64,000 bases of DNA from Eunapius fragilis. Lineage: Eukaryota > Porifera > Demospongiae > Spongillida > Spongillidae. Below, piece by piece: positions 51,870 through 62,700 of the stretch. The stretch covers positions 5,094,335 through 5,158,334 of the forward strand of contig OY811989.1 of NCBI GenBank assembly GCA_963681505.1, given 5' to 3'. The notes beneath the pieces were generated by a model. The model did not search any database. It worked only from the letters and a program-made list of their open reading frames with translations, and had not been told where the DNA came from. A program made the position numbers and the translations under genes. The first letter of the stretch is position 1; every line of letters starts with the position of its first letter.

Positions 51870-53895
51870 TGGTAGTGGGATAGGTAGTGGTAGTGGTAGT
51901 GGGATTGGTAGCGGGATTGGTAGTGGTAGTGGTGGGATTTGTAATGGAAGTGGTAGTGGTAGCGGTAGTCAGCGGCGGATCCAGGGGGGGGGCACTCGGG
52001 GCACGTGCCCCCCCCCCCCCCCCTTCATTAATAAATTCATAACTTTTCGGGCCGCATTTTATAATATAGCTGCACGATTGCGCTGTCTATTGATATCCGC
52101 ACGCATGAACTCTACTACTGTACTATATCCCGGGCCCCCCGATACGCGATCATACTTCCCCCCCCCCCGCCCTTCGTATCGGGCCAGAAACCAACAGCAC
52201 CCCCCCCCCCCCCCCCCCCCCCGCTCTTCGTTTTGGGCCAGAATCCGACAGCACCCCCCCCCCCCCCCCCCCCGCTCCTCGTATCGGGCCATAAACCGAC
52301 AGCACCCCCCCCCCCCCCCCCCCCGCTCCTCGTATCGGGCCATAAACCGACAGCACCCCCCCCCCCCCCCCCCGCTTTTCGTATCGGGCCAGAAGCCGAC
52401 CCCACCCCCAGCCACACCCACCATCCGTGCCCCCCCCCCCCCCCAAAACCTGTATCCGCCGCTGGGTAGTGGGATTGTTAGTGATAGTGGTAGAGGTAGT
52501 GGGATTTGTAGTGGTAGTGGTAGTGGGATTGGTAGTGGGATTGGTATTGGTAGTGGTAGAGGCAGTGGGATTGGTAGTGGTATTGGTAGTGGGATTGGTA
52601 GTGGGAGTGGTAGTGGAAGTGGTAGTGGCAGTGGGATGGTAGTGGTAGTGGTAGTGGTAGTGGGATTGGTAGTGGGATTGGTAGTGGTAGTGGTAGTGGG
52701 ATTGGTAGTGGTAGTGGTATCGGTAGTGGGATGGGTAGTGGTAGTGGCAGTGGGATTGGAAGTGTTAGTGGTAGTGGGATTGGTAGTGGGATTGGTAGTG
52801 GTAGTGGTAGTGGTAGTAGGATTGGTAGTGGGATTGGTAATGGTGGTAGTGGTAGTGGGATTGGTAGTGATAGTGATAGAGGTAGTGGGATTGATAGTGG
52901 TAGTGGTAGTGGGATTGGTAGTGATAGTGATAGAGGTAGTGGGATTGGTAGTGGTAGTGGTAGTGGGATTGGTAGTGCGATTGATAGTGGTAGTGGTAGT
53001 GGGATTGGTAGTGGTAGTGGTAGTGGTATTGTTAGTGGTAGTGGTAGTGGGATTGGTAGTGGTAGTGGTTGTGGGATTGGAAGTGGGATTGGTAGTGGTA
53101 GTGATAGAGGTAGTGGGATTGGTAGTGGCAGTGGTAGTGTTAGTGGGATTGGTAGTGGGATTGGTATTGGGAATGGTAGTGGTTATTGTAATGGGAGTGG
53201 GATTGGTAGGGGGATTGGTAGTGGTAGTGGCAGTGGGATTGGTAGTGGTAGTGGTAGTGGGATTGGTAGTGGGATTGGTAGTGGTAGTGGTAGTGGTAGT
53301 GGTAGTGGGATTGGTAGTGGGATTGGTTATGGTAGTGGTAGTGGTAGGGGGATTGGTAGTGATAGTGGTAGAGGTAAAGGGATTGGAAGTGGTAGTGGTA
53401 GAGGTTTTAGTAGTCTTAGTGGTAGTGGGATTGGTAGTGGTAGTGGTAGAGGTAGTGGGATTGGTAGTGGGATTGGTAGTGGTAATTGTCGTGGTAGTGG
53501 GATCGGTAGTGGGATTTGTAGTGGTAGTGGTAGTGGGATTGGTAGTGGTAGTGGTAGTGGGATTGGTAGTGGTAGTGGTAGTGGTAGTGGGATTGGTAGT
53601 GGGATTGGTAGTGGGATTGGTAGTGGTAATTGTAGTGGTAGTGGGATTGGTAGGGGATTGGTAGTGGTAGTGGTAGTGGGATTGGTAGTGGAGTGGGATT
53701 GGTAGTGGTATTGGTAGTGGGATTGGTAGGGGGATTGGTAGTGGTAGTGGTAATGGTATTGGTAGTTGGATTGGTAATGGTGATTGTAGTGGTAGTGGTA
53801 TTGGTAGTGGGATTGGTAGTGGGATTGGTAGTGGGATTGGTTGTGGTAGTGGTAGTGGTAGTGGGATTGGTAGTGGGATTGGTAGTGGTAATTGT
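51870..53895 (+). repeat. Satellite B, distal array (diverged)
   Basis: Same G/T-only unit as the main array but with more substitutions (GATAGTGATAGAGG, GGTTATTG and similar). It is split by the poly-C element at 51970-52464. Confidence 0.93.
51970..52464. mobile_element. Poly-C TIR element (CAGCGGCGGATCCAGG ends)
   Basis: The left end is CAGCGGCGGATCCAGG and the right end is CCTGTATCCGCCGCTG, inverted with one mismatch. The inside has five 50-60 bp tandem units (TCGTATCGGGCCAGAA, then CCGACAGCA, then a poly-C run). GGTAGT stands on both sides, but that is the satellite unit. The CAG(C/T)GGCGGAT end is hAT-like. No gene is inside. Confidence 0.75.
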
Positions 53896-54150
53896 AGTGG
53901 GATTGCGGGATCAATCTGTAACAATTTGGCGCAATTCGACACGCTGCGACGGATTGCAGCACTTTCGCAGGATCAATATGTCACAATTCGGCGCGCTGTA
54001 ACAGATTGCTGCACTATAGCCGGATCAATCTGCAACATTTCGGGGCAATTCAGCGCGCTGCGATAAATTGCTTCACTATGGCGGGATCAATCTGCAACAA
54101 TTTGGCGTAATTCGTCGCGCATGGACGGATTGGTGCTCTTCGGCTGGACC
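53896..54150 (+). repeat. Satellite C, terminal cluster
   Basis: Four diverged 62-bp units mark the right limit of the satellite domain. After GGTGCTCTTCGGCTGGACCC at about 54150 the sequence is unique. Confidence 0.9.
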
Positions 54151-54762
54151 CATTACCAGAAATTTCGGACGCTCATTACGTATTCCTGACGCGTCAATGC
54201 AAACGTCCGTTAATTTTCCGCGCACGCGTCCATTGACATGTATGGAACAAAGTGCATTTCTGTTCAGTATAAATCAGGAATCGTCAGAAAAAAGGAAGGC
54301 GGTCAAAAATATAGTTAAGAACATCTTTCACTATGCTTTATTGATGAAACAAAAAAATTCAGGGTCTATCTGTAGGTTCCATGGCCCTAAAACAACACGT
54401 CCATAGACACATGTAGAAATTGTGTAGAAATTTGGGTTTTGTCAAGATGTTTGTGCATTTTTCTCTGGATCTGTGATAGTTGCAGTAAGAATCAGTGATT
54501 AAAATGTTAGCCAGATCATCGAGGAAGGGGCCAGATACCATAAAACACTCTTTCCTCTACTTTTCAAGGTTCCAGAGTCACTTCAGTGGTGTTAGGTACT
54601 GAATGTCCCATTATTAATTCTTCCACTTGCATGACGTAATGGACGTTTTAATACGGGCTCTGCCACTGTGTGACTCACTCAGGTATGTTACATCTGAGGT
54701 GCTTATAGGCGTTCTACATGTGCGTAACAACCATAGCTTGACCCACATACGTAGTATATATA
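54151..54762. other. Unique AT-rich stretch without recognised gene
   Basis: Short ORFs on both strands show no known motif. CATTACGT occurs near both ends (54175 and 54633, inverted), too short to call an element. Confidence 0.4.
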
Positions 54763-54813
54763 CAGTGGCGTATCCAGAATTTCAGCGAGGGGGTGCTTAA
54801 GGTCAGGAATACT

Positions 54814-54844
<31 letters not shown>

Positions 54845-55100
54845 GGGGGGGGGGGGGGGGGGAAGGGGAGGGCCCGCTTCTGGTCTGATATGAAAAGTGA
54901 GTGTGTGTGTGTGGGAGGGGGGGGGGATGCAGTCCGCTTCAAGTCCGATACGAAAAGTGGAGGCCTTTGGCACACGTTGTCGTTATATTTAATAACTAAC
55001 GGTTACAATTTTGACCGAGGGGGGTGCTCAAAAGCACCTGGAGCACCCTCTCCAGGGGCGGATACAGAAATTTCCAAAAGGGAGGTTTAGACCCGCGATA
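54763..55100. mobile_element. hAT-like poly-G element fragments
   Basis: A left end CAGTGGCGTATCCAG at 54763 is followed by GGGGGTGCTTAAGG and long poly-G. No matching right end is found. At about 55052 a second end, CCAGGGGCGGATACAG, begins an element in the opposite sense to the one at 60085-60329. It is interrupted by the insertion at 55101. Confidence 0.6.
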
Positions 55101-55383
55101 CAGTGGTGTAGAGAGAGGGGGGGGGGGGGGGGGGGGGACATATGTCCCCGGGCGCAGGGTTGAGGGGGCGTCGAAGTAGACGAGAGATAATTAATTATCG
55201 CGTCAACGAGAACTCACGAACGCATCGGCAGATACAGGGGGCAGTTGTAAACGCGTTCATATAATATAAGGCTCCTCCCCTTCCCTCTTTTCCGCTAGGT
55301 ACCCCCCCCCCCCCCCCCCATCGGGCCAGAAGCCGACAGCCCCCCCACCCCCCCGGGCGCTCAACACTCACACTACGTCACTG
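55101..55383. mobile_element. 283-bp hAT-like MITE with 8-bp target duplication, nested
   Basis: The ends are CAGTGGTGTAGAGAG and CTACGTCACTG (inverted CAGTGRYGTA). CCGCGATA at 55093-55100 is repeated exactly at 55384-55391, an 8-bp duplication typical of hAT. Removing it rejoins the poly-C element consensus seen at 60.28 kb (TATCGCGAGTCTCAA read backwards). It has a poly-G run, a CCCCGGGCGC motif and no gene. Confidence 0.88.
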
Positions 55384-55639
55384 CCGCGATACGAAAAGCG
55401 GGGGTGGGGTGGTGGGGGTGGTGGTGCTGTCCGCTTCAGGCCCGATACGAAAAGCGGGGGGGGGGGGGGGGTGCCGTACGCTTCAGACTGGACTCAATAA
55501 TATCTTGTATATTTACCAGACCCCGCCAAACTAAGAACTAAACAACATTTGAAATAGCCTACAACCAGCCTGCCTATACAACTGTATAGGCCTAACAGTG
55601 TGATATTGTCTAGTTGTTGGATCAGTTTCCATCACAAAA

Positions 55640-55715
55640 GTGTTGGTGCCATATGTATGTGTGTGCTTGTGTGCATGCATGTGTATGCTTGTGTGCATGT
55701 GTATATGCATGTGAA

Positions 55716-55750
<35 letters not shown>

Positions 55751-55900
55751 ATGTGGATATTGTACTTGTGTGTTCATTTGGGTCACTTCATTCATACACT
55801 CACATAAGTCTCAGTAGTCTAGTATTTGGGCAAGCTGGATTGGAACTGGACCTCTCAAGCTAGAGGTGTTTGTTCATGTACATGTACATGTACGTTGTTT

Positions 55901-55971
<71 letters not shown>

Positions 55972-55985
55972 TATATGTCTGGAGT
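55640..55985. repeat. (GTGTGCAT)n and (GT)n microsatellites
   Basis: Two simple-repeat tracts, 55655-55750 and 55900-55970, with a short unique piece between them. A further stretch to 56616 has small tandem copies of AAGGGGAGCTAG near 56080 and no gene. Confidence 0.9.
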
Positions 55986-56139
55986 ATGTATTTGTGCATT
56001 TCTGTGTTTTTATAACATTTCTGCATGTTATAAGTGGGGCTCAATATAGCCCAAGTATCAACTAGCTGGACCTCTCAAGCAAGGGGAGCTAGATCATACA
56101 CAAGGGGAGCTAGCTAGATCATACGCATTGTGTGTGGGT

Positions 56140-56402
56140 GTGCATATGTCTGTTGAGAATATATCATATATGTCTGTTGAGAATATGTGCATGTGTTTGT
56201 GTGCATTAGATGTGTGTGCATTGTGCATGTTATCGCTCTTCTGCTAATGGGCTGCTTCTGTACTGTTAGGTGAGCAGCAGCTGGCTTCATGTGTGTTAGT
56301 TAATTATTTGCTCATGCATATAAACACATGCACACATGTATATCACTATACATATCACACATGCACACATATACACAACACACACACACACACACACACA
56401 CA
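56140..56402 (+). repeat. Copy 1 of a diverged duplication (copy 2 at 59745-60080)
   Basis: GGTGAGCAGCAGCTGGCTTC, TTATTTGCTCATGCAT, then AACACATGCACACATGTATA recur at 59912-59985 in the same order. Copy 1 lacks about 20 bp within the part corresponding to 59884-59905. Confidence 0.75.
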
Positions 56403-56616
56403 CAGGATGTTTGCTATGACCAAACGCAAAGTCTCCCATTTAACACCATGGAATGTACATGTATGTTAGTTGGTTCAATACATACAACACACCAGTTGTT
56501 GCATGTGCTGGACTTATACATACTGGATTGCCTTTTGAAAGTGGCACTGCCCAGGCCTCTACGATCCAGAAACCTACTTCAAATGACACCAAGTGCTCAG
56601 ATCTTGGGTGGGTGTG

Positions 56617-56725
56617 CAGTGGCGGATCCAGCATATTTTAGGTTCATTAAAACCGGGCAATTATGGGCCCGTGCCCATAATTGCCCGGTTTTAATGAGCC
56701 TAAAATATGCCTGGATCCACCACTG
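56617..56725. mobile_element. 109-bp palindromic hAT-like MITE
   Basis: The arms begin CAGTGGCGGATCCAG and end CTGGATCCACCACTG, and pair over nearly the whole length around CCCGTGCCC. GGTGTG directly flanks both sides, a 6-bp repeat; shifting the right end by two bases gives 8 bp (TGGGTGTG). Confidence 0.85.
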
Positions 56726-57224
56726 GGTGTGTCTCACTAGTTCCCGAGTCCTATATACAGTACAGAGGCATTATGTATTTGCAACTTCCACCACATGTTG
56801 TATGAACAGGACTGGTGTATTGGATTGCTGTGATGTATGTAGTGGACTGGTATGTTGTATGATGGAGGAGGGAAGGGGGTGTGGCATTGCCCCTGCACAT
56901 TTATTAAAGAGGGAGGGTGTTGGTGGGAAGTACTAGACACCGGTGTACCATCCTCAGATTTTTACATTTGAAGTTCTGAAGCCATGGGTAAATATGAAGT
57001 CATGTGTGTGAATAGCTCAGCATATCCAGTGGCCAAATCTATTGAGATAGGGTAGAAATAATTTCACTGCCATTATCAAGGCTCCATCCAGTGAGACCAT
57101 TTACATGTAAATACAAACACAAACACACACACACAGAGGGTGTTTGATATCACCAAATGCAAAGTCTGCTATTTAAGTCCATGGAGTTTATGTGAGGTGG
57201 TCCAGTACATACTACACACACCGG

Positions 57225-57345
57225 TCCAGTACATACATCACACCAGTCCAGTACATACATCACACCAGTCCAGTACATACATCACACCAGTCCAGTACAT
57301 ACATCACACCAGTCCAGTACATTCAATACATCAGCCCAGTACAAC
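57225..57345. repeat. CCAGTCCAGTACATACATCACA tandem repeat
   Basis: Five 21-bp copies, period CCAGTACATACATCACA core. It abuts the 3' end of the minus-strand coding remnant at 57331. Confidence 0.85.
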
Positions 57346-57770
57346 ACCGGCACCAGTCCTGTACATTATTAGTGCTAGAAGTTCAGTGTTCTGTGCAATG
57401 CACTGTTCCCACTGTTCTAATAAAAGCGCATCAATGTCCTCCAGTGAAACTGAATGGAAGTGATGCAAGGAAGGACCTACAGCCTTGTAGTCCTCTTCTG
57501 AGTCTCCATCAAAGAACTCAACTCCGTCATCAGTGGTCTTCCACCACACACCAGGTCCACAAATAAGGTAATCACTAATCCTCTCGATGTGTGCTTGGTA
57601 TGATGCAGATTTCATAATCTCCCTTGTAAAGTGGGTGTTTGAGATTTTTCCTGTAACTTTTCCAAACTTTTCTACCTCACAACTTTTGCACTGCTACCGT
57701 GTCCTCATGTTTAGAATGTTGCTCATAATGCAGGCGTTTGATGGCATTGGTGATAATGTTCTCTGTGTTT
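57331..57770 (-). pseudogene. Unrecognised coding remnant, probably frameshifted
   Basis: On the minus strand, 57615-57331 reads MKSASYQAHIERISDYLICG, then an acidic stretch with FFDGDSEEDYKAVG and ending in LLLEQWEQCIAQNTELLAL. The frame continues upstream to about 57675 (CEVEKFGKVTGKISNTHFTR) and meets a stop. In another frame 57765-57690 reads NIITNAIKRLHYEQHSKHED and runs into the same point. The two pieces look like one protein broken by a small indel near 57680. I recognise no family. It could also be two unrelated short ORFs; composition is the only support. Confidence 0.35.
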
Positions 57771-57954
57771 TGATTTCATGTTGAATTGCTGATTTGTTTG
57801 ACTTGACTGAACATTCTCACCTGAATCTCCGTGTTTAGGGATCTTAGACAAATGATTCGGTACAGCAGTGGTGAGTGGGTTGTTAATGCATGAAAGTAGT
57901 GGCCAAACTTTTTTCTTCTAGTCATTTGGTTTGGTGGTTTGGTGCCACAAATAA

Positions 57955-59065
57955 CTTAGCACACAAACACCCCTCACCACACGCACCCTACACACCCCAC
58001 ACTCCCCTCTACACGCACCCCTCCACACCCATCCACACACACCCTACACTCCCATCCACACACCCTACAGACTCCCTTTGCACACTCACCTACACACCAC
58101 CCCTCTCCACACACCCCACACTCCCATCCACACACACCCTACACTCCCATCCACACACCCTACAGACTCCCTTTGCACACCCACCTACACAACTCCCTCT
58201 CCACACACACCCTATACTCCATACCCCTACACACTCACCTCCACACACCCCACACTCCCATCCACACACACCCTACACTCCCATCCACACACCCTACAGA
58301 CTCCCTTTGCACACTCACCTACACACCACCCCTCTCTACACACATCCTACACTCCATACCCCCTACACACTCACTTCTCCACACACACCCTATACACTCC
58401 CCTCCCCACATAGACACACGTCTCTGCACACCCTACACACTCACTCCCCTCCACACACCCTCTGCACACACCCTACATTCCTTGCTCCACTCCCCACACC
58501 CCTCTCCACGCACACTCCACACATCCCCTCTATACACTCCTCTGTTCTTTCCACACACTCCGTGTACACACTCTGCACATACCCCTCCACACACCCTACA
58601 CACTCCCTCCACACACCCTACACACTCCCTCCACACTCCCTCCACACACCCTACACACTCCCCCTCATACACTACACATCCCTTATTCATACACCACACA
58701 CACACTTGCACACCACTAATCCCCACTCACTTTCTCTCCATACACCACACACACCCCTCCGCACACACACCCTACACTCCCTCTCCACACGCACCTGCAC
58801 ACCACTACTCTCCAACCACTTTGTGTACACACTCCCCTCCACACACCCCTCACCGCATGCACCCTACACACCCACCCCCTCCACACACACACTGTACACT
58901 CCGCACACCCACCTACACAACTCCCCTTCCCACACACTACACCTCACACTCCACCATCCCTCTCCACACACACGTCTCCACAAGCCCCTCTCCACACCCT
59001 ACACATCCCTCTCCATACACACATACATCTCCACACACACCCTACACACACCATATACAAAATGA
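57955..59065. repeat. CACACCCTACACTCCC low-complexity repeat with longer periodicity
   Basis: About 1.1 kb of C/A/T sequence with irregular 11-20 bp units and at least three near-identical blocks of about 120 bp around CCTACAGACTCCCTTTGCAC. It has no G-rich interruptions, and all ORFs are repeat artefacts (His/Thr/Pro). Confidence 0.9.
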
Positions 59066-59117
59066 TTGGTTCTTACGGAAGCAAAGCCACACCCCCTAGT
59101 TACAGCCTCATAAATGG

Positions 59118-59384
59118 CCGCACGAAACGAACCGTAATTCATTTTGCGGACACATCAACGCTTACAAAAGTGTGAAATACAAACATCCTATCATTCAAGG
59201 TACCTTGAATATTAGAGATTTGAGTGGAATACAAGATTTAGATACAATATGCAATAACTACGACGTTCGTACAGCAATTAAATACTACTGTCACATCCAA
59301 AAAGGAGACCTTTTTCGGTGTTCTAAGACAAACATAGTGGTAGGACCACCACATAAAACGGATTCTTATACCACTCGTCAGTAG
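59118..59384 (+). CDS. Orphan ORF, unrecognised
   Basis: An open frame of about 85 codons ends at 59384 (TAG just after SYTTRQ). It reads SFCGHINAYKSVKYKHPIIQ, later LSGIQDLDTICNNYDVRTAI and CHIQKGDLFRCSKTNIVV. The only ATG-like start is a GTG at 59172. Composition is protein-like and the local base composition differs from the flanking repeats. There is no splice partner or known domain that I can name. It may be an exon or a transposon remnant. Confidence 0.3.
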   Translation, partial: PHETNRNSFCGHINAYKSVKYKHPIIQGTLNIRDLSGIQDLDTICNNYDVRTAIKYYCHIQKGDLFRCSKTNIVVGPPHKTDSYTTRQ

Positions 59385-59744
59385 CTATCCACCTATGTGA
59401 AAAAGAGTCGTAGTACGATGCGTTTAAGCATCCGCATAACGCAAAAATGCGTTAAAAAAATGGGCAACTTAAAAAGCGTTGCAGCGCGCGCACGCACTTG
59501 GTTGCCATGACACCAAATTTACTTCATATATTATACAACCTAAGTACATTCTCGGGAAATATTAAGATGATTTATACCTTATCAGACTAAGTGAAAACCA
59601 TTATTCCAATACAGTCCTCAAATTAGTAATTAAATTTAATAACTGCAAAAATTGCCTTAACATCACTGAGTTCTTTTGGTGTGTATGTTCTGTGTGTGTG
59701 TGTGTGTGTTTGTGTATGTGCACGTCGACTATGCGCATGTATAT

Positions 59745-60080
59745 GTGTGTTTTTGTGTGTGTTAGGTGTGGGTGCATTGTATATGTTATAGCTCTTCTGG
59801 TCAGAGGGTATATAGCTTTGTCCCTAGGAAATGACTGGAGGGGATTTAAGACATTCATCAGACGAGACCAATGTGCTGCTTCCTAACAACAAGCTCATAC
59901 TGTACGGTGAGGTAAGCAGCAGCTGGCTTGATGTGAATTATTTGCTCATGCATGTAAACACATGCACACATGTATATCACTATACACACATCACATACCA
60001 CACATGCACATGTATATTCACACACAACACACATACACGTACATGCACAAAGCACACAGCCACACACACACACACACACA
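59745..60080 (+). repeat. Copy 2 of the 56.1-kb duplication, with a possible first exon
   Basis: This copy contains ATG at 59831 and reads MTGGDLRHSSDETNVLLPNN, then KLILYGE before a good donor, GAG/GTAAGC, at 59911. Copy 1 at 56260 keeps the donor region but lost the preceding codons. No downstream exon is seen, so the exon is speculative. Confidence 0.45.
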
Positions 60081-60084
60081 CACA

Positions 60085-60329
60085 ATGGACAGCATCCCCC
60101 CCCCCCCCCCCCCCCTTGCTTTTCGTATCGGGCTTGAAGTGGACAGCACCCCCTCCCCCCGCTTTTTGTATCGGGCCTGAAGCGGGCAGCAACCCCCCCC
60201 CCCCCCCCCCGCTTTTCATGTCGGGTCTAAAGCAGACAGCACCCCCCCCCCCCCCCCCCCCCCAACCCCCCTGCATTTCGTATCGCGAGTCTCAACCCCC
60301 CCTTTTGGAAAACCCTGTATCCGCCCCTG
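60085..60329. mobile_element. Truncated poly-C element
   Basis: Four poly-C units with TCGTATCGGGC spacers and a right end CCTGTATCCGCCCCTG at 60329. The left end is lost in the CA repeat at 60060. It belongs to the family of 51970-52464 and of the element broken at 55101. Confidence 0.75.
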
Positions 60330-60570
60330 GATTGTAACACGTGTGTGTGTGTGCGCGCGCGTGTATGAATCTATGTATTTATGTGTGTATGTATCGATGA
60401 TCTAATTACATCAGTATGTCTGAGTACATGTATTTATGTGCTTGTGTAATTTTGATTTCAAATTGAACTCATGGGATATAAAGCCGTCCCGTATGTATAG
60501 ATAACATTTGAATGGAGAGAAAATGCATCCAACGAAAGTGGGAGAGTACCTTTTATCAGTTTAAGGTAAT
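60330..60570. other. Spacer with GT-rich start, no feature recognised
   Basis: A short GTGTGCGCGC tract followed by unique sequence up to the left hairpin of the large element. Confidence 0.5.
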
Positions 60571-60571
60571 C

Positions 60572-60593
60572 TGAACCTGCGGCAGCAGGTTCA
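60572..60593. promoter_or_regulatory. Left-terminal 22-nt hairpin of the large element
   Basis: A 9-bp perfect stem with a GGCA loop. The equivalent in the short element (47498-47519) has the same stem and loop lengths with a GTTA loop but a different stem sequence. Confidence 0.75.
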
Positions 60594-61074
60594 ATATAGG
60601 ATTGATTGAGGGTTGATGAATGTCATTAATAAAACTTCACTAGCGTCTGGACGGACAACGGAGAAACGGATCGCTTATCTCTTTATTGCGATAGAATGAG
60701 GGTACAACGACCTACAGTTCTACGTTGGTACCGTGTCATAAAACGGTGTGGTTATAGAGAAACAAACAATTTCCTGTTTCTCGTGCCCAGTCCTAAAATA
60801 ATTCTCCATCGTCGTCGTCGTCGTCTTCTTAGGAAGGTATAACTCGAGCTAGGAACGGTTTAGAAGGACGGGAATAGTACTAATCGCTTCGAAATTTACC
60901 GGCACGTTATCCATACATGTCATATAGACACATATCAAGTTCTATTTAATAATGTATGTAATAGATATTTATTAATAATTTTAGGCAGTATAAATACTCT
61001 AACCTGCACAAAAAATATTTGGTGTTCCTATCGCAGTTTAGTTGTTACTTTGGCTAGTGAAGTTGTTTTTCTAA

Positions 61075-62457
61075 AAATGCCTTCGCGTAATCAAAAGAAG
61101 AGATCTAAGCAACGAGCGAAAAGCAAGACGAGAACAAAGCTAAAGCCCGAGCGCTCTACAAGGCCGATCCCGAAAAGAAGAAGGCCTCTGTACGCGACAG
61201 CTACAACGCAGATATTGAATCTAAGCGATCTGCTAAAAGGCGGCGATATAAAGAGGACCTTGAGGAGAACCGTGCTGCTAAAAAGCGGCGATACGAAGAG
61301 GACCTCGAGGAAAACCGTGCTGCTAAAAGGCGGCGATATGAAGAGGACCTCGAGGGGAACCGCGCTGCTAACAGGCGGCGATATGAAGAGGACCTCGAGG
61401 GGAACCGTGCTGCTAAAAGGCGGCGATATGAAGAGTACCTCGAGGAGAATCGTGCTGCTAAAAGGCGGCGATATGAAGAGGACCTCGAGGAGAACCGTGC
61501 TGCTAAAAGGCGGCGATATGAAGAGGACCTCGAGGAGAACCGTGCTGCTAAAAGGCGGCGATATGAAGAGGACCTCGAGGAGAACCGTGCTGCTAAAAGG
61601 CGGCGATATGAAGAGGACCTCGAGAAGAACCGTGCTGCTAAAAGGCGGCGATGTGAAGAGGACCTCGAGGGAAACCGCGCTGCTAACAGGCAGAAATACG
61701 AGGACAATTCAGCTGCCATTAAAGCATCTAAAAGGAGTCGGTATTGGAATGACCCCGCTGTCCGATTGGCTAAATGTGCTTCCGAGAGGACGCGGTACCG
61801 CAGGGGTCACAGCACTACCACTACCACCCAAAGGTATGTTATGGCATGTTGTATTAACATTAAAAAGCTGTGCATGCAATATTTGTAGAGCATAGTCGGG
61901 CGGTGTTTGGTCGGGCTTGTCACCCTTCTACCTGACCAAACGCGGTAGTAGGGCCCGCCCGACAATGTACAGCACGGATCTGCACAAAACCATTCACTTC
62001 ACATGTAAAGCATGCATGGTGACTCAACTGTGTGTACAGTAATAGTGTCTATTGTTTTACTAATCTGATGTATAAAAAGGCTTCCTTATTTGAAGGCTTC
62101 CTTATCTGTCTAGCCATGTACATGTGTTGCAACTGTATGAATATAATTGCAGTTGCAAGGGCTGATAACTATAGGTGAAATGACAATAACTGCAACCATA
62201 TCCTGCTCCCATATAGCTACTCCTTGTATGAACCCAAATCTTATGCACTAATGGAGTATAATGGTGGTCTTGAAAAAGCTATTCTTAGGGATAGTGAGCT
62301 TCTAAGTGAAGTAAATGATGCCTTTTGTAAGTCTCATCCATTGCTAGCTCAAAAGGTTGTTACTAGATCTGCCACCATAAGGTACTTCTACTCTCACATT
62401 TATGTAAAATCAGACATTCTGCCCACACTCATAACGCTGCAGACCTTGTCCACACTC
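61075..62457 (+). CDS. Element-borne gene with 45-bp coding repeats, two exons visible
   Basis: From ATG 61078 the frame reads a basic start (PSRNQKKRSKQRAK). The neighbouring frame, open from about 61108, reads KARALYKADPEKKKAS, then nine or ten 15-residue repeats of the type AKRRRYEEDLEENRA (about 61243-61690). It ends AKCASERTRYRRGHSTTTTT with a donor at AAAGG/TATGTT (about 61831). A second exon (about 62217-62382) reads SYALMEYNGGLEKAILRDSE and NDAFCKSHPLLAQKVV before donor AAG/GTACTT. Repeats of the KADPEKK/RRYEED kind are known from many sponge and cnidarian proteins, often of transposon origin; function unknown. One missing base in the A4 run at 61119-61122 would explain the split between start and repeat frame. 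Further exons or an early end are possible. The longest ATG-initiated ORF (LLKGGDMKRTSRR) is the shadow frame. Confidence 0.5.
61240..61690 (+). repeat. 45-bp coding repeat, about ten copies
   Basis: The unit is GCTGCTAAAAGGCGGCGATA, TGAAGAGGACCTCGAGGAGA, ACCGT. Copies are 90-100 percent alike, with synonymous and GAG/GGG changes. Because 45 is divisible by three, both strands and several frames stay open. Confidence 0.95.
61890..62215. other. Intron of the element-borne gene
   Basis: AT-rich, with a short inverted motif GGTCGGGC...GCCCGCCCGAC around 61905-61965. No gene. Confidence 0.4.
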
Positions 62458-62700
62458 ACCTGAAAACATATCCTTATCAATCTACATGGTGCCATGTTAT
62501 CCCAGATCTACATGCAGTCATGTAGTTCACTTCCTGGGTTCCCACACTATCCAGCTTTACTTCATGTAGGCTACACCTCCATGTTTAGATTGGAGCATTT
62601 TCAAATTTGACCAATAAAATTTTAGCACATGCCGTTAATATGATGGAATTGGACCAATAGAATTATAGCACAGTCTGCACACGTGTTAAGGCTTTGCAGG

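Noticed and set aside
27316-54000. Long ORFs (up to about 600 codons) of GSGI, VVGL, LPIP or TTNP repeats
   Set aside because: The unit length is a multiple of three and lacks stops in most frames, so all frames on both strands stay open. This is a satellite artefact.
57890-59065. 391-codon His/Thr/Pro ORF
   Set aside because: CACACCC low-complexity repeat; overlapping frames give equivalent repeats.
61050-61895. 281-codon ORF with LLKGGDMKRTSRR repeats as the real protein
   Set aside because: The adjacent frame gives KADPEKKKAS and RRYEEDLEENRA repeats and continues into a sensible exon end. The ATG frame is probably a shadow after its first residues.
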